From: Planctomycetota bacterium
Lineage (GTDB): Bacteria; Planctomycetota; Phycisphaerae; Phycisphaerales; SM1A02
Length of the DNA: 64,000 bases
Assembly: GCA_021414025.1 (NCBI GenBank)
Contig: JAIOPG010000007.1
Location: forward strand, 180,008 to 244,007
Reading direction: 5' to 3'
Under the pieces are notes generated by a model that ran no database searches, had not been told where the DNA came from, and worked only from the letters and a program-made list of their open reading frames with translations. How positions within the stretch are numbered: position 1 is the stretch's first letter; every line of letters starts with the position of its first letter. A program made the position numbers and the translations under genes. This document shows, piece after piece, positions 17,143 through 26,554 of this stretch.

Positions 17143-18928
17143 GCAGCAGCGAGGATTCCTCCGTCACGGAGTAGACCCCGGGACCCATCGCCTCCTTCCA
17201 GAGTTTGGCATCGCATTGCAGGAGCTTGATGATCAGGTCGTTGGGAATGTCCAGTCCGGCCCGCGTCGCCATGCGGTGCTCGAAGTCGTCGGGAGCCGAG
17301 GTCACGCCCACGGAAACCTTGCCCGTCGACTTCGCGCTCTCCCTGCGGTTGGAATCCAGGCGAATCAGGATGTCCTGGTAGCCCCAGCAGAGCACGGGCT
17401 TGGTGCCGACATCCGCCAGCGCCTGCCGGCAGACCGGGGTCTCCGCCAGCGTGCCCGTCCCGTCTTTGCCCGAGGTGCGCAGGCACTGCTCGACGAAGCT
17501 GGAGTTGCCCATGAAGAACCAGCCGCCGCCGAAGCCGCAGCAGGCCTCGCGCGACTTCTCGTCGAAGATGGTGTTGCCGTTGAAGTCGCGCGACTCGAAG
17601 CCCGCCTCCGGCAGGAAGAGATTCAGCAGCGTGGTGACCGCCTGCTCGTCGGCGCAGCGTATGGCGTAGAGCGATTCCTCTTTGTCGGCCCCGGATCGTC
17701 TCGAAGAGTCCTTGGCCGGGTTGAGCTCCGGCGCGTCGCGGCGAATGATGTGCACGTCGGGCCCGAGCCGGGCAAAGGCGCGGGTGAGATCGGGCCCATA
17801 TTGCTGCAGCGTGGCGTCGAAGGGCTCCGCCATCTCCTCGGGCAGCGAGGCCACCACCGACTCGACCAGCTTCATGATCAGGGGAAACTGCACATTGACC
17901 GTGCCGTAACCGCTGGCGCCGCCGGCGACGAAGGCGGGCGGCGGCGCGGCGACGCGGGCCGGATTGGGCAGCGCCAGCAATCCCATGCGCTCACCTTCGA
18001 TCACGATGCTCGAAAGCAGTTCGAACTGCGCCCCCGGCGCCTCGGAGGAAAGCGAGAAGCCGTAGCCGTGCACGTCGCCGAAGAGCGTCTGCAGGAAGGG
18101 CTGCACCAGCGCCATCTGCGGGCCGCCGGCCCCGGCCACCTTGTGCAGCGACGAGGTCAGCAGCACCATCCAGCCATCGTTGCGGCCGACGCTGTCGAGG
18201 GTCTTCTTGAAATCGGCGCTCTCGGCGACGGATTTCCGCGAGGTCCCTTCGTAGACGCCCAGGGCCTCGTCCAAGTCCTGTTTCACGCTGCCGAAAAGAA
18301 AGCGCTCGCCGTCGCGCACGTAGTAGATCGTCTCGATGTGGTCGAAGGCGCCGTCGGGAACAAAAGCGTTGCCCTCGCCGCGCTTGCGTGACTTCGCCTT
18401 CTTCTTCGGCGTCGGGTGCTCCTCGGCAATGCGGATCGCCCGCGCCGGCTTGCCGCGGATGTCCAGGCTGGTCACCGCGCCGGCATCCTTCTTCTGCATC
18501 TCCACGAAAAGCGCGTCGAAGATGGTGGCGACCTTGTCGGGGTTGTCCTTCCAGGTGCCGCACAGGATGAAGTGCGGCAGGTCGGCATCCAGATCCTCGT
18601 CATGCACCACGTAGAGGCCGATCCCGAAGGAGGCGGGCCAGCTCCATGCGTCCTCCTCCACGCCCAGCTCCTGCCGCCGCGCCGTCATTCTCTTGCGCGA
18701 CGCCTCGATCTCTTCCTTCACGATCGCCTGCACCGACTCGCTCTGCCACCACTGGCCCAGCGGCGTGGCCGACCAGCGCTCGCGGGTGGCGGCGATGTTC
18801 TCGGCGCTGAGCACCAGCCAGGCGTCCTCGGGCACGATCGACTCGAACTTCGCCTCGTCGGCGGCGCGGGCGGCGAGCGAAAGCGCCATCGCGCACAAGG
18901 CGACGAGACTTTTGAGCGGCGTGTTCAT
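17105..18928 (-). CDS. Secreted DUF3352-like protein
   Basis: This 607-residue exported protein has a cleavable signal peptide (MNTPLKSLVALCAMALSLAA, cleavage after ARA). The opening, PEDAWLVLSAENIAATRERW and TPLGQWW, resembles DUF3352-like proteins common in planctomycetes, where a repeated unit places a small beta-rich domain after a helix pair. A Lys/Arg-rich insert (TPKKKAKSRKRGE) interrupts the first half. Function is unknown. A strong AAGGGAG ribosome site lies upstream of the ATG at 18928. The start of this gene lies 43 bases from the stop of the HtrA-like gene upstream on the same strand, and the stop end overlaps the hydrolase gene by 38 bases. Confidence 0.72.
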   Translation of the reverse strand: MNTPLKSLVALCAMALSLAARAADEAKFESIVPEDAWLVLSAENIAATRERWSATPLGQWWQSESVQAIVKEEIEASRKRMTARRQELGVEEDAWSWPASFGIGLYVVHDEDLDADLPHFILCGTWKDNPDKVATIFDALFVEMQKKDAGAVTSLDIRGKPARAIRIAEEHPTPKKKAKSRKRGEGNAFVPDGAFDHIETIYYVRDGERFLFGSVKQDLDEALGVYEGTSRKSVAESADFKKTLDSVGRNDGWMVLLTSSLHKVAGAGGPQMALVQPFLQTLFGDVHGYGFSLSSEAPGAQFELLSSIVIEGERMGLLALPNPARVAAPPPAFVAGGASGYGTVNVQFPLIMKLVESVVASLPEEMAEPFDATLQQYGPDLTRAFARLGPDVHIIRRDAPELNPAKDSSRRSGADKEESLYAIRCADEQAVTTLLNLFLPEAGFESRDFNGNTIFDEKSREACCGFGGGWFFMGNSSFVEQCLRTSGKDGTGTLAETPVCRQALADVGTKPVLCWGYQDILIRLDSNRRESAKSTGKVSVGVTSAPDDFEHRMATRAGLDIPNDLIIKLLQCDAKLWKEAMGPGVYSVTEESSLLLTRVRLLPPTAP

Positions 18929-18971
18929 GAGGCTCCCTTGAAAACGTGTGGATGGATGCGAAGGCGCCGGC

Positions 18972-19955
18972 TTACTTGGCGGCCCCGGAGGCGTCGAGCA
19001 GCTCGCTCGCCGTGCCGAAGTCGGAGCGCGTCGGGCCATCGTGATAGTTGTGCCCGGAGTTGGGATTGCTGCGGTCGTAGGTGAAGGCCTCGCGGTTGCG
19101 CACGAAGTCCTTCACGTAGCGGGCCGGAATCGCGAAGCCCAGCGACTCGCCGCCGCGAATGCCCATGTTGGTGATGCCGATCACCTCGCCGCGGGTGTTG
19201 AAAAGCGGGCCGCCGGAATTGCCGGGATTGATCGGGCAGTCGGTCTGGATGTAGGTGAGCCCGTCGAAGCTGCGCTGCGTGGTGCTGATCACGCCCTGGG
19301 TGAGCGTGCGCTCCAGTCCCAGCGGATTGCCGATGGCGAAGACCGCCTGGCCGATGTCCAGCTGCTCCTCCTTCTGGACCGGGGCGAAGGTGAACTCGCC
19401 ATCCTTGGGCTGCGGAATCTTGACCAGGGCCAGGTCCAGGTGGTTGTTCACCGCGATCAGCTCCACCTTGTCGATGTCGACGCGCTTGAGCGTGCCGTCG
19501 CTCTGGGGAAACCAGACCGTGGCCTTGAGCTTCTGCTCGCCCTGCACCACGTGGGCGTTGGTGATGGCGTGACCGTCCTTGTCGATGATGACGCCGGAGC
19601 CCAGCCCGCTGGGCGTGCTGATCTTCACCACCGCAGGGCCGAGTGTCCTGGCGTGCTCCTTGGGACTCTGCGTCGGCGCGTTGACCGCGGTGTGGAAGAG
19701 GTCGTCCTTCTCCACCTTCAGCGGGGCTGCCGCGGCGGCCGAGTCGATCTTGGCGACATCCTCCATGTCGAAGGAGAGCACGTCCGCCCCGATGTCGATC
19801 CAGACCCGCTTGTCGCTGCGCTTGACGATCTGCCCGTCGATGGTCGAGCCGCTCTGCAGGTGGATCACATCCGCCCGGACTTGCCCGATCGCGGCGCCGA
19901 ACAAAATGGCGCTGACCAACGTCCCGAGCGCCGACGATGACATTCTTTTTTGCAC
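18972..19955 (-). CDS. Secreted trypsin-like serine protease (HtrA/DegP family, no PDZ)
   Basis: This 327-residue exported protease of the trypsin-like HtrA family probably acts in the periplasm. The catalytic triad is visible: H in AITNAHVV, D in NNHLDLALVK and S in NPGNSGGPL. Before it lies a domain of about 50 residues (VIHLQSGSTIDGQIV to EDVAKID) of the D-x-I-x-L-x-x-G type common in planctomycete secreted proteins. There is no PDZ domain after the protease, which ends soon after a Tyr/Asn-rich tail. The GTG at 19955 is preferred because TATCAT lies six bases upstream; the ATG at 19943 would still leave a signal peptide. It is divergent from the VCBS gene. Confidence 0.88.
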   Translation of the reverse strand: MQKRMSSSALGTLVSAILFGAAIGQVRADVIHLQSGSTIDGQIVKRSDKRVWIDIGADVLSFDMEDVAKIDSAAAAAPLKVEKDDLFHTAVNAPTQSPKEHARTLGPAVVKISTPSGLGSGVIIDKDGHAITNAHVVQGEQKLKATVWFPQSDGTLKRVDIDKVELIAVNNHLDLALVKIPQPKDGEFTFAPVQKEEQLDIGQAVFAIGNPLGLERTLTQGVISTTQRSFDGLTYIQTDCPINPGNSGGPLFNTRGEVIGITNMGIRGGESLGFAIPARYVKDFVRNREAFTYDRSNPNSGHNYHDGPTRSDFGTASELLDASGAAK

Positions 19956-19967
19956 GGGCTTATGATA
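19956..19967. promoter_or_regulatory. Overlapping divergent -10 elements (TATCAT/TATGAT)
   Basis: The same few bases read TATCAT on the minus strand (19962-19967), 6 bases before the GTG of the protease gene, and TATGAT on the plus strand (19961-19966), facing the VCBS gene about 80 bases downstream. The protease message would be leaderless, while the VCBS message would carry a leader with a GGAG ribosome site. Confidence 0.45.
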
Positions 19968-20045
19968 GCCCGTCCGCCGCGCCGTCCGTGGCCGTACGCT
20001 CCCGCCTGTGAAACTTTTTCGACCGCCGACTTACGGAGATCCCCG

Positions 20046-22379
20046 ATGCTGACCGCCCCCGCCCTGGCCGCCGCCCTGCTCGCCTCGCCGCCGACCTCGG
20101 ACCTCTCCGCGCACTTCGGCTTCGACCCGCTCGAGGTGCAGAAGATCGACGCCAAGGCCGGGCCGATGATCGCGGTCGACCTCAACGGCGACGGGCTCAA
20201 GGACCTGGTGGTGGTCAACAACCGCAAGAGCCGCATCGAGCTCTACTACCAGCGCGCCGATGCCAAGCCCGGCGACGAGAAGCCGCCGACCCCGGGTTCC
20301 AACGAGCTGCCCGAGTTGTGGCGCTTCCGCCGCGAGGTCATCTCGGTTCCGCACGAGATCCTGGCGGTCCTGCCCACCGATTTCGACCACGACGGAAAGA
20401 TGGACCTGATCTACGCGGGGCAGCCCGGCACGATCGCCTTCGTGAAGCAGAGCAAGCCCGGCGTCTTCGAGATCGTGCACAAGGTGCCGGTGAAGAATCT
20501 GGTGGGCAACCGCGACAACCTGCTGCTGGCCAACGTCATGGGCGACGCCAAGCCCGAGCTGATCACCAACACCGGCGGCAAGATCTCGGTCTGGCCGCTG
20601 GACAACGACCAGGTGGGCACGCCGCTGGAGCTCAGCGCCGGCGAGGGCAGCATCGTGGCGATCATGGCCGACGACTTCGACGGCAACGGCACCACCGACC
20701 TGGCGGGCGTGGTGCCCGAGGACTCCAGCCCGATCCGGATCTGGCTCACCAGCGTCGATGGCGACAAGCTGGTGATCGGTCCGCAGAACCGCTTCGAGAT
20801 GCCGCCGCTGCGCGAGGCGGAGTGCCTGCACCTGCCCGGCGACAAGCAGGCGCAGCTGGCCGTCATCGAGAAACCCAGCAAGCGCATCGTCTTCAGCAAA
20901 CTGGCGAAGTCGGCGATCAAGCGCGCCGGCGACCGCGAGGCGAGCATTCAGACCGTCACCTTCAACGACCCGCAGAACAAGAAGCGGAACTTTGCCGTGG
21001 CCGACATCGACGGCGACGGGCGCCTGGACCTGCTGGCCACCAACACCGGCGAGAACGCGGTCATGCTCTATCGCCAGAAGCCGGGCAAGGGCTTCGAGAC
21101 GCCGGAGAAGTTCCCGGCGCTCTCCGACCTCGATTCGATCGCGGCGCAATCCGCCAAAGGCGATCAGCGGGCGCTGGTCTTCCTGCTCTCCGAAAAGGAA
21201 GGCATCGTCGGCCGCTCCGACGCGGGCACCGATGGCATCAGCTTTCCCAAGGCGATTCCCCTCCCCGCGGGCAGCTCGCCGGTCACCATGAACCTGGTCG
21301 ACTTCAACGGCGCCGCCACGCTCGCCGTGGTCACCAAGGATGGCCGCAACTACACGCTGCAGCTGATCCCGGTGACGGGCGACCAGTCGATGGATCCCAA
21401 GAACCACCGCAGCGTGAGCCTGGGCACGCTCAGCCGCGGGCCCGAGACCATCCTGAGCGTGGACGCCGACCACGACGGCCACACCGACCTGCTGGTCTTC
21501 ACCCCCGACAAGCCCATGATCATGGTGCGCGACGTCATGGACAAGGATGGCAAGGCCGAGCTCAAGGTTTTCGAGAGCAAGGACATGGGGCAGTTCGGAC
21601 TGGTGCAGGCCGCCAACGGACGCAACACCGCGGCCCTGGACCTGCTGGGCGACGGCAAGAGCGAGCTGCTGGTGGCCGACCGCAATTATGTGCGGGCCCT
21701 GACCTACAACCCCGCGCCGCCTGCGGGCACGAGCCCGGGCTGGCAGGTGGTCAAGCAGATCAATGCCGAGGCCTCCGACGCCAAGCTCACCTGCATCGCG
21801 CTGATGGGAGACAAGATCGTGGCCGGCGACCGCGAGAATGGCCGGCTGGTGGTCTTCTCCAAGAACGACAAGAAGGAATGGAAGCAGAGCGAGGCCATCG
21901 AGGTGCCGGGCTTCAAGTTCAATCAGATCTTCGCCGGCCCGCTGGGCGGCGATGACAACGACGTGGTCCTGGTGATCGGCGACAGCAGCTTCGCGGTGGT
22001 GCGCCTGCAGGGCGAGCGCTGGCGCCTGGAGGAGGTCGCCTCATGGAAGAGCGACGAGCCGCGCCGCGTCGAGCATGAGCTGGTGGTCGGCGACATCAAT
22101 GGCGACGGGTTTCTGGATGTCACCGCGCTGGACGCCTCCGACCAGATGGCGGAGATCCTGACCTTCAGCCAGTCCGGCAAGGTCCACTATGGGACGGCTT
22201 TCGAGGTTTTCGAGAGCAAGATGTTCTCCGGCGGCGAGCCCAAGGAGTTCGAGCCCAACATGGGGGTGGTGGCCGATGTCACCGGCGACGGCAAGGACGA
22301 CCTGATCCTGCTGGCCCACGACCGCGTGCTGATCTATCCACAGCAGACCAAGCCCGAAGGCGCGTCGGCAAAAAAATGA
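20046..22379 (+). CDS. Secreted FG-GAP/VCBS beta-propeller protein
   Basis: This protein has about 777 residues and at least seven calcium-binding-type D-x-(N/D)-x-D-G repeats: DLNGDGLKDLVVV, DFDHDGKMDLIYA, DFDGNGTTDLAGV, DIDGDGRLDLLAT, DADHDGHTDLLVF, DINGDGFLDVTAL and DVTGDGKDDLILL. These mark FG-GAP/VCBS blades of a beta-propeller, usually involved in extracellular binding. The N-terminus MLTAPALAAALLASPP is a short hydrophobic stretch that may serve as a signal. Start choice: the ATG at 20046 follows GGAG; the frame is open further upstream, but that part reads as spacer. The stop lies one base from the stop of the convergent ResB-CcsA gene. Confidence 0.83.
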   Translation: MLTAPALAAALLASPPTSDLSAHFGFDPLEVQKIDAKAGPMIAVDLNGDGLKDLVVVNNRKSRIELYYQRADAKPGDEKPPTPGSNELPELWRFRREVISVPHEILAVLPTDFDHDGKMDLIYAGQPGTIAFVKQSKPGVFEIVHKVPVKNLVGNRDNLLLANVMGDAKPELITNTGGKISVWPLDNDQVGTPLELSAGEGSIVAIMADDFDGNGTTDLAGVVPEDSSPIRIWLTSVDGDKLVIGPQNRFEMPPLREAECLHLPGDKQAQLAVIEKPSKRIVFSKLAKSAIKRAGDREASIQTVTFNDPQNKKRNFAVADIDGDGRLDLLATNTGENAVMLYRQKPGKGFETPEKFPALSDLDSIAAQSAKGDQRALVFLLSEKEGIVGRSDAGTDGISFPKAIPLPAGSSPVTMNLVDFNGAATLAVVTKDGRNYTLQLIPVTGDQSMDPKNHRSVSLGTLSRGPETILSVDADHDGHTDLLVFTPDKPMIMVRDVMDKDGKAELKVFESKDMGQFGLVQAANGRNTAALDLLGDGKSELLVADRNYVRALTYNPAPPAGTSPGWQVVKQINAEASDAKLTCIALMGDKIVAGDRENGRLVVFSKNDKKEWKQSEAIEVPGFKFNQIFAGPLGGDDNDVVLVIGDSSFAVVRLQGERWRLEEVASWKSDEPRRVEHELVVGDINGDGFLDVTALDASDQMAEILTFSQSGKVHYGTAFEVFESKMFSGGEPKEFEPNMGVVADVTGDGKDDLILLAHDRVLIYPQQTKPEGASAKK

Positions 22380-22380
22380 C

Positions 22381-25300
22381 TCAGGCGTAGCTGTGCAGCC
22401 CGGTGATCACGAAGTTGATCACGATCCAGTTGAAGAGCATCACCCCGGCGCCGATTAGAGCCAGCACCGCGGTCCAGAGTCCCTTGTCCTTGCTGCGCCA
22501 GCGGGTGTGGATGAGCACCGCGAAAACCACGAAGGTATTGAGGGCGAAGACTTCCTTGGGATCCCAGCCCCAGGGTCGGCCCCAGCTGTGGTCGGCCCAG
22601 ATGGCACCCATGGCGATGCCCGACCAGAGCATCACGAAAGAAAGCTCCATCAGCGTCATGGTGACGCCGTCCAGGACTTCGCCCACGCGCGAGGCCGGCA
22701 TCGCGTCGGCGGGCACGCCGTCGGCGCTGAGCATCATCATCTCGCCGGCGCCGCCGATGCGCGCGTGCGAGGGCGGCCCGCCGCCGATCCGCCACGCCAG
22801 GTAGAGCGCCGCCGAGACCGCGGCCATGAAAATCAGCGCGTAGCTGAAGATGACCACATTCGTGTGGATGTAGAGCCAGATGTCGTGGAGAACCGGCATC
22901 ATGTTGGAGATCGCGGGGTTGAGCTGCGCCGGCAGCAGGGCGCAGGCCATCAGCGCCGTCATGCTCGCCACCGCGGCGCCCAGCGCGAAGAGCCCGCGCA
23001 CCGCCGTGCGCCGGAAGAGGATCTCCGCCACCAGGGCCAGGCAGGAGCCGAACCACGCCGAGGTGGTCACCGCCTCGAACATGTTTGAGTTGGGCCAGCG
23101 CCCGCTGATGTACCAGCGCAGCAGCAAGGCCGCGCTCTGGAGCGCAAAGGCGACCACGAAGATCACCAGACCGATGCGCCTTGCCACCGGCCACTTCCAG
23201 GTGGCGCCCAGCAGCAGGAAGGCGACGCTGGCGAAGAAGAAAAACCAGGTCCAGGTCATTTGACCGGTGCGGAAGTACCAGCTCTCCCACCACAATCGCT
23301 CCGTCGACGGGTAGGCCGCCGGATCGATCGCCGCCACGGCCGAGGCGAGATCCCTCGCCGCGCGGCTCGCGGCGGAGGCGTCCCCCAGGCGCCACGCCTC
23401 CTGCAACTTCAACCATTGCTCCCCCGCCGCGCCGCCGGCGTCATCCAGCGGCAGCCAGAGTTCGGGCGCCGGACTTTGCCCCGGACCCGCGCCGGGCGGC
23501 ACCGCGCGCAGGCGCGGCAGGATCTGCTCCGGCTGCAAAAGCGCGATCGCACCGCGCAGCTGGTCGACCTGCTTGGCGGTGCGGATCAGGTCGCCGGAAA
23601 GTTGGCGCATGGTCGGCGCGACCGGCTCGATCCAATTCTGTTCGTCGTCGGACCAGAGCAGCGATCGCGCGATCATTCCGTGGGATTGGAAGCCGCGCAT
23701 CCGATCCGCCAGCGCGGGATCCGCCATCCGCAGGGCCTCGGCGATCCGGGCGCGGACCTCGGCGTTCTTCACGCGGATCACGTCGGCGTCGGCGTAGGCA
23801 TCGGGCCGCAGGGCCAGGTCCAGCAGCGTGAAGAGCGGGGTTTGCCCACCGATTCTTCGGCCGCCCGAGACATCCTGCATGTAGCTGAAGGCAAAGCTGC
23901 CCAGGCTCTTGATGCGACCCTCGTTCATGATGGCCAGCGTCTCGAGCGGGGCCAGGTCGACCTCGCGGGCGAAGTCATTTCCACTGGAACCCTGCGGCGC
24001 GAGCCCGCTCTCGCGCACCGTGATGCTGGCGCTTGCGGAGTTCGGCGCGGGTGGCTGCGCCTGCGCCCTGCCGGGTATGAAGAGCGCGACGAGCAGCAAC
24101 ATTGCGCTGGTCATGGCCGTCGTCGGATGCAGCCGGCTCTGCGCTGCGCTCTTGGACTTCTCCAGCGACCGGCGCTTGATCACCGGCTTCACATAGAAGG
24201 CGTAGCACATGCCCAGCGCTGCCAGGATGGCTCCCGCCAGTTGCAGCCAGACGCCCTGGCGCGAGCCCACGCCCAGCACCGTGAAGTTCAGTCCGGCGCT
24301 GGCGGGCACACCCTCCTCGCCCGCGTCGGGGGGATCCCACTGCGCCTGGAAGAACCAGAGTCCGCTGCGCTCGACGGGCTGGTTCACGCTCACCGCCTGG
24401 GGCTCGCTCCATGATCCGTCGGGCTCGCCGAAGCGCAACTGGCTGGTGTAGTCGCGGATCGTCGCGGTCTCGCCGGTGAAGCCGCCAAGATTCGCCGTCA
24501 GCGTGAAAGTCTCCAGCGCGACCGGGCAAGGCAGCGGCAGGCGGCGGCGCGAAAACAAGACTTCCGCCTCGCGCCCATCGGCCAGGCGGATCCGCGCCGG
24601 CTGGAAGGCCTGCCTTCGCAGCACATCTTCGGGCCGGTCGAAGGCATAGTCGTTGTAGCGGATCCACTTGGACTCGCCGTTGCTGGTGCCGATCCGCGCC
24701 ATGGCCAGTCGCTCACCGGTCTCCTTGGCTCGCTGATTCTCCGGCACGATCAGCGGCAGCGACTCTTCGACGGCGCGGGGGAAGTACTCCATGACGCGCA
24801 TCGCCGTCCCCTCGCCCACGGCAACGGACTCGCCGATCGCGAGCGGGCGGATCTCGGGCTTCTCGCCGATGGCCAGCGCCACCGTGAGCTGCGCCGGATC
24901 GGGGCCCGCGATCAGCGTGATGGGATAGTGGCCGATGCCCGGCACGTAGCGCGCCACCAGCTCGGGAGCCATGCTCACCGGCGCGGATTTGGGATCGGGA
25001 TTGTCGCCGGCCTTCATGTCGCGATTGAGCGCCGGATCATCGAAGATCCAGCGGCGGAACTCGCCGTGCGGCGTGCGCAGGTCGACGATGGCCACGCTCA
25101 CCTCGCCCCCCGAGAGCACGATGTCATCCTGGACCGCCGAGATCCGCAGTGCGTAGCCGCGCCCGGCGGGCCCGATCGGAATGAATCCGTCGGCGCCGGG
25201 GGGAGTGGTCAGCGACACGGCGAATTCGCCCGCGCCCTCCAGCGTGAATTGAATCACCGAGTCGCGGGTGCGCTGCGCCAGCTCCGGCGCCGACGAGACG

Positions 25301-26481
25301 AAGCGGAACCGGATGAGGTCGCCATCGGAGACGCGGCCGCGTGAGTCGAAGGCGGAGAGCGTGAAGTCGCGCGAGGCGCCGGTGGAGCGCTCGATCCGCA
25401 CGCGAAGGGCCGGATTCAGCGGGCTGTTGGGCGCGCCGCGGCCAAGGCGGCTGCGCTCCACGGCATAGCGCAGGTAGCCGGTGGCGAAAAAATCTGTGTC
25501 GCGAAAAGGATCGTCCGCGGCGACGGCGGGAATCGCCACGTCAATCGGAAACACCGGCTCATCGCCGCTGGTCGAGATCGCCTGGCCGCGCTCGGAGATC
25601 GAGTCGTTGTAGAAGGGCAGGCCCTCGATTGGCCGCATGCTCCAGGCGAGATCGCCGGGACGGCGCACATAAAGGGCCCACGACTTCACCAGGTCATTCT
25701 TCAAATAGAACCAGCGCTGCCCCGCGTACTCCACGCGAGCCACGAGCAGAGGCTCGATGATCGGCACGCCTTTGGCCTTCATGGCCCGCTCGATGGGCTT
25801 CTGCGCATCCCCGGTGAACAGAATGTCCTCCGACAATTCCGGATGCCCCGCGATCACCTGGCGAATGAATTTCTGCCGCGGCCCCTCAACCGCGAGCATG
25901 ATGCTGTAGGCATGTTCGCCCGCGGCGCTTCCGGTGCGGATCTCCCAGGAGGGATCGATCGACGCCACCTGCACGCTCCACACTTCGCCGCCGGCCTGGA
26001 TCCGCGTCTGATTGCCGGGCGAAGCCAGCAGCCGGCCGGCGCCTTTGCCCGCGCCGTCGCTCGAAGCGATCTCAAGGACCACCTCGCGCCGCGACACCGG
26101 CGCGTCGCCTTCGACCTTGGTGGAGAAGTACCAGACGCTTCCCGCGATCACGGTCAGGATGCCGGTGTGAATCGTCCACACGCCGAAGTTGACCGGCCGC
26201 AGCGGAATGCGCCGCAGCGTGGTCCAGGCGATGTTGGCGGCGATCAGCCCCAGCAGCGTGGTGAAGGGCCACCAATGGAACCACTCAAACTCCGTCATCT
26301 CGAAGGGCCGCCACTGCCGGAGCATGGCGTGCCGCCAGGCGTCGGGGTGGAAGAGATTGGGGTGGACCGGATAGACAATGCCGGCGCTGCCCACGGTCAT
26401 GTAGACGAAGAGCGTCACCAGCAGCGTGATCCCCAGCTTCACATTTGAAAAGAGGTCGGAGATCGAGCGAAGGAGCTTCAT
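22381..26481 (-). CDS. ResB-CcsA fusion, system II cytochrome c biogenesis
   Basis: This 1366-residue membrane protein fuses ResB (Ccs1) and CcsA, the heme delivery and ligation complex of system II cytochrome c maturation. The N-terminal part has ResB-type helices (LGITLLVTLFVYMTVGSAG) and a histidine-containing helix HTGILTVIAGSVWYF. A very large exported region follows (about residues 130-830). The C-terminal part has CcsA helices with the tryptophan-rich WWD-type heme motif WADHSWGRPWGWDPKE, the histidine helices LHDIWLYIHTNVVIFSYA and the ending HSYA. It is longer than most ResBC fusions. The upstream TAGGAT lies 13 bases before the ATG. Haem and cytochrome genes are not nearby. Confidence 0.92.
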   Translation of the reverse strand: MKLLRSISDLFSNVKLGITLLVTLFVYMTVGSAGIVYPVHPNLFHPDAWRHAMLRQWRPFEMTEFEWFHWWPFTTLLGLIAANIAWTTLRRIPLRPVNFGVWTIHTGILTVIAGSVWYFSTKVEGDAPVSRREVVLEIASSDGAGKGAGRLLASPGNQTRIQAGGEVWSVQVASIDPSWEIRTGSAAGEHAYSIMLAVEGPRQKFIRQVIAGHPELSEDILFTGDAQKPIERAMKAKGVPIIEPLLVARVEYAGQRWFYLKNDLVKSWALYVRRPGDLAWSMRPIEGLPFYNDSISERGQAISTSGDEPVFPIDVAIPAVAADDPFRDTDFFATGYLRYAVERSRLGRGAPNSPLNPALRVRIERSTGASRDFTLSAFDSRGRVSDGDLIRFRFVSSAPELAQRTRDSVIQFTLEGAGEFAVSLTTPPGADGFIPIGPAGRGYALRISAVQDDIVLSGGEVSVAIVDLRTPHGEFRRWIFDDPALNRDMKAGDNPDPKSAPVSMAPELVARYVPGIGHYPITLIAGPDPAQLTVALAIGEKPEIRPLAIGESVAVGEGTAMRVMEYFPRAVEESLPLIVPENQRAKETGERLAMARIGTSNGESKWIRYNDYAFDRPEDVLRRQAFQPARIRLADGREAEVLFSRRRLPLPCPVALETFTLTANLGGFTGETATIRDYTSQLRFGEPDGSWSEPQAVSVNQPVERSGLWFFQAQWDPPDAGEEGVPASAGLNFTVLGVGSRQGVWLQLAGAILAALGMCYAFYVKPVIKRRSLEKSKSAAQSRLHPTTAMTSAMLLLVALFIPGRAQAQPPAPNSASASITVRESGLAPQGSSGNDFAREVDLAPLETLAIMNEGRIKSLGSFAFSYMQDVSGGRRIGGQTPLFTLLDLALRPDAYADADVIRVKNAEVRARIAEALRMADPALADRMRGFQSHGMIARSLLWSDDEQNWIEPVAPTMRQLSGDLIRTAKQVDQLRGAIALLQPEQILPRLRAVPPGAGPGQSPAPELWLPLDDAGGAAGEQWLKLQEAWRLGDASAASRAARDLASAVAAIDPAAYPSTERLWWESWYFRTGQMTWTWFFFFASVAFLLLGATWKWPVARRIGLVIFVVAFALQSAALLLRWYISGRWPNSNMFEAVTTSAWFGSCLALVAEILFRRTAVRGLFALGAAVASMTALMACALLPAQLNPAISNMMPVLHDIWLYIHTNVVIFSYALIFMAAVSAALYLAWRIGGGPPSHARIGGAGEMMMLSADGVPADAMPASRVGEVLDGVTMTLMELSFVMLWSGIAMGAIWADHSWGRPWGWDPKEVFALNTFVVFAVLIHTRWRSKDKGLWTAVLALIGAGVMLFNWIVINFVITGLHSYA

Positions 26482-26539
26482 GGGCGGGGCCGCAATCCTA
26501 CGAGGGGAAGGCGGACCCGGCCACGCGAAAAGAAATGGT

Positions 26540-26545
26540 TACGAT
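26540..26545 (+). promoter_or_regulatory. Putative -10 hexamer TACGAT for the cyclophilin gene
   Basis: TACGAT ends 9 bases before the ATG at 26555. It is identical to the hexamers upstream of ychF, def, pyrG and the prepilin-like gene. No -35 match was found. Confidence 0.4.
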
Positions 26546-26554
26546 ACGCGCCCC

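Noticed and set aside
20031-21482. A 483-codon frame antisense to the VCBS gene
   Set aside because: The repeated aspartate motifs on the plus strand explain the region; the antisense frame is a by-product of the repeats and base composition.
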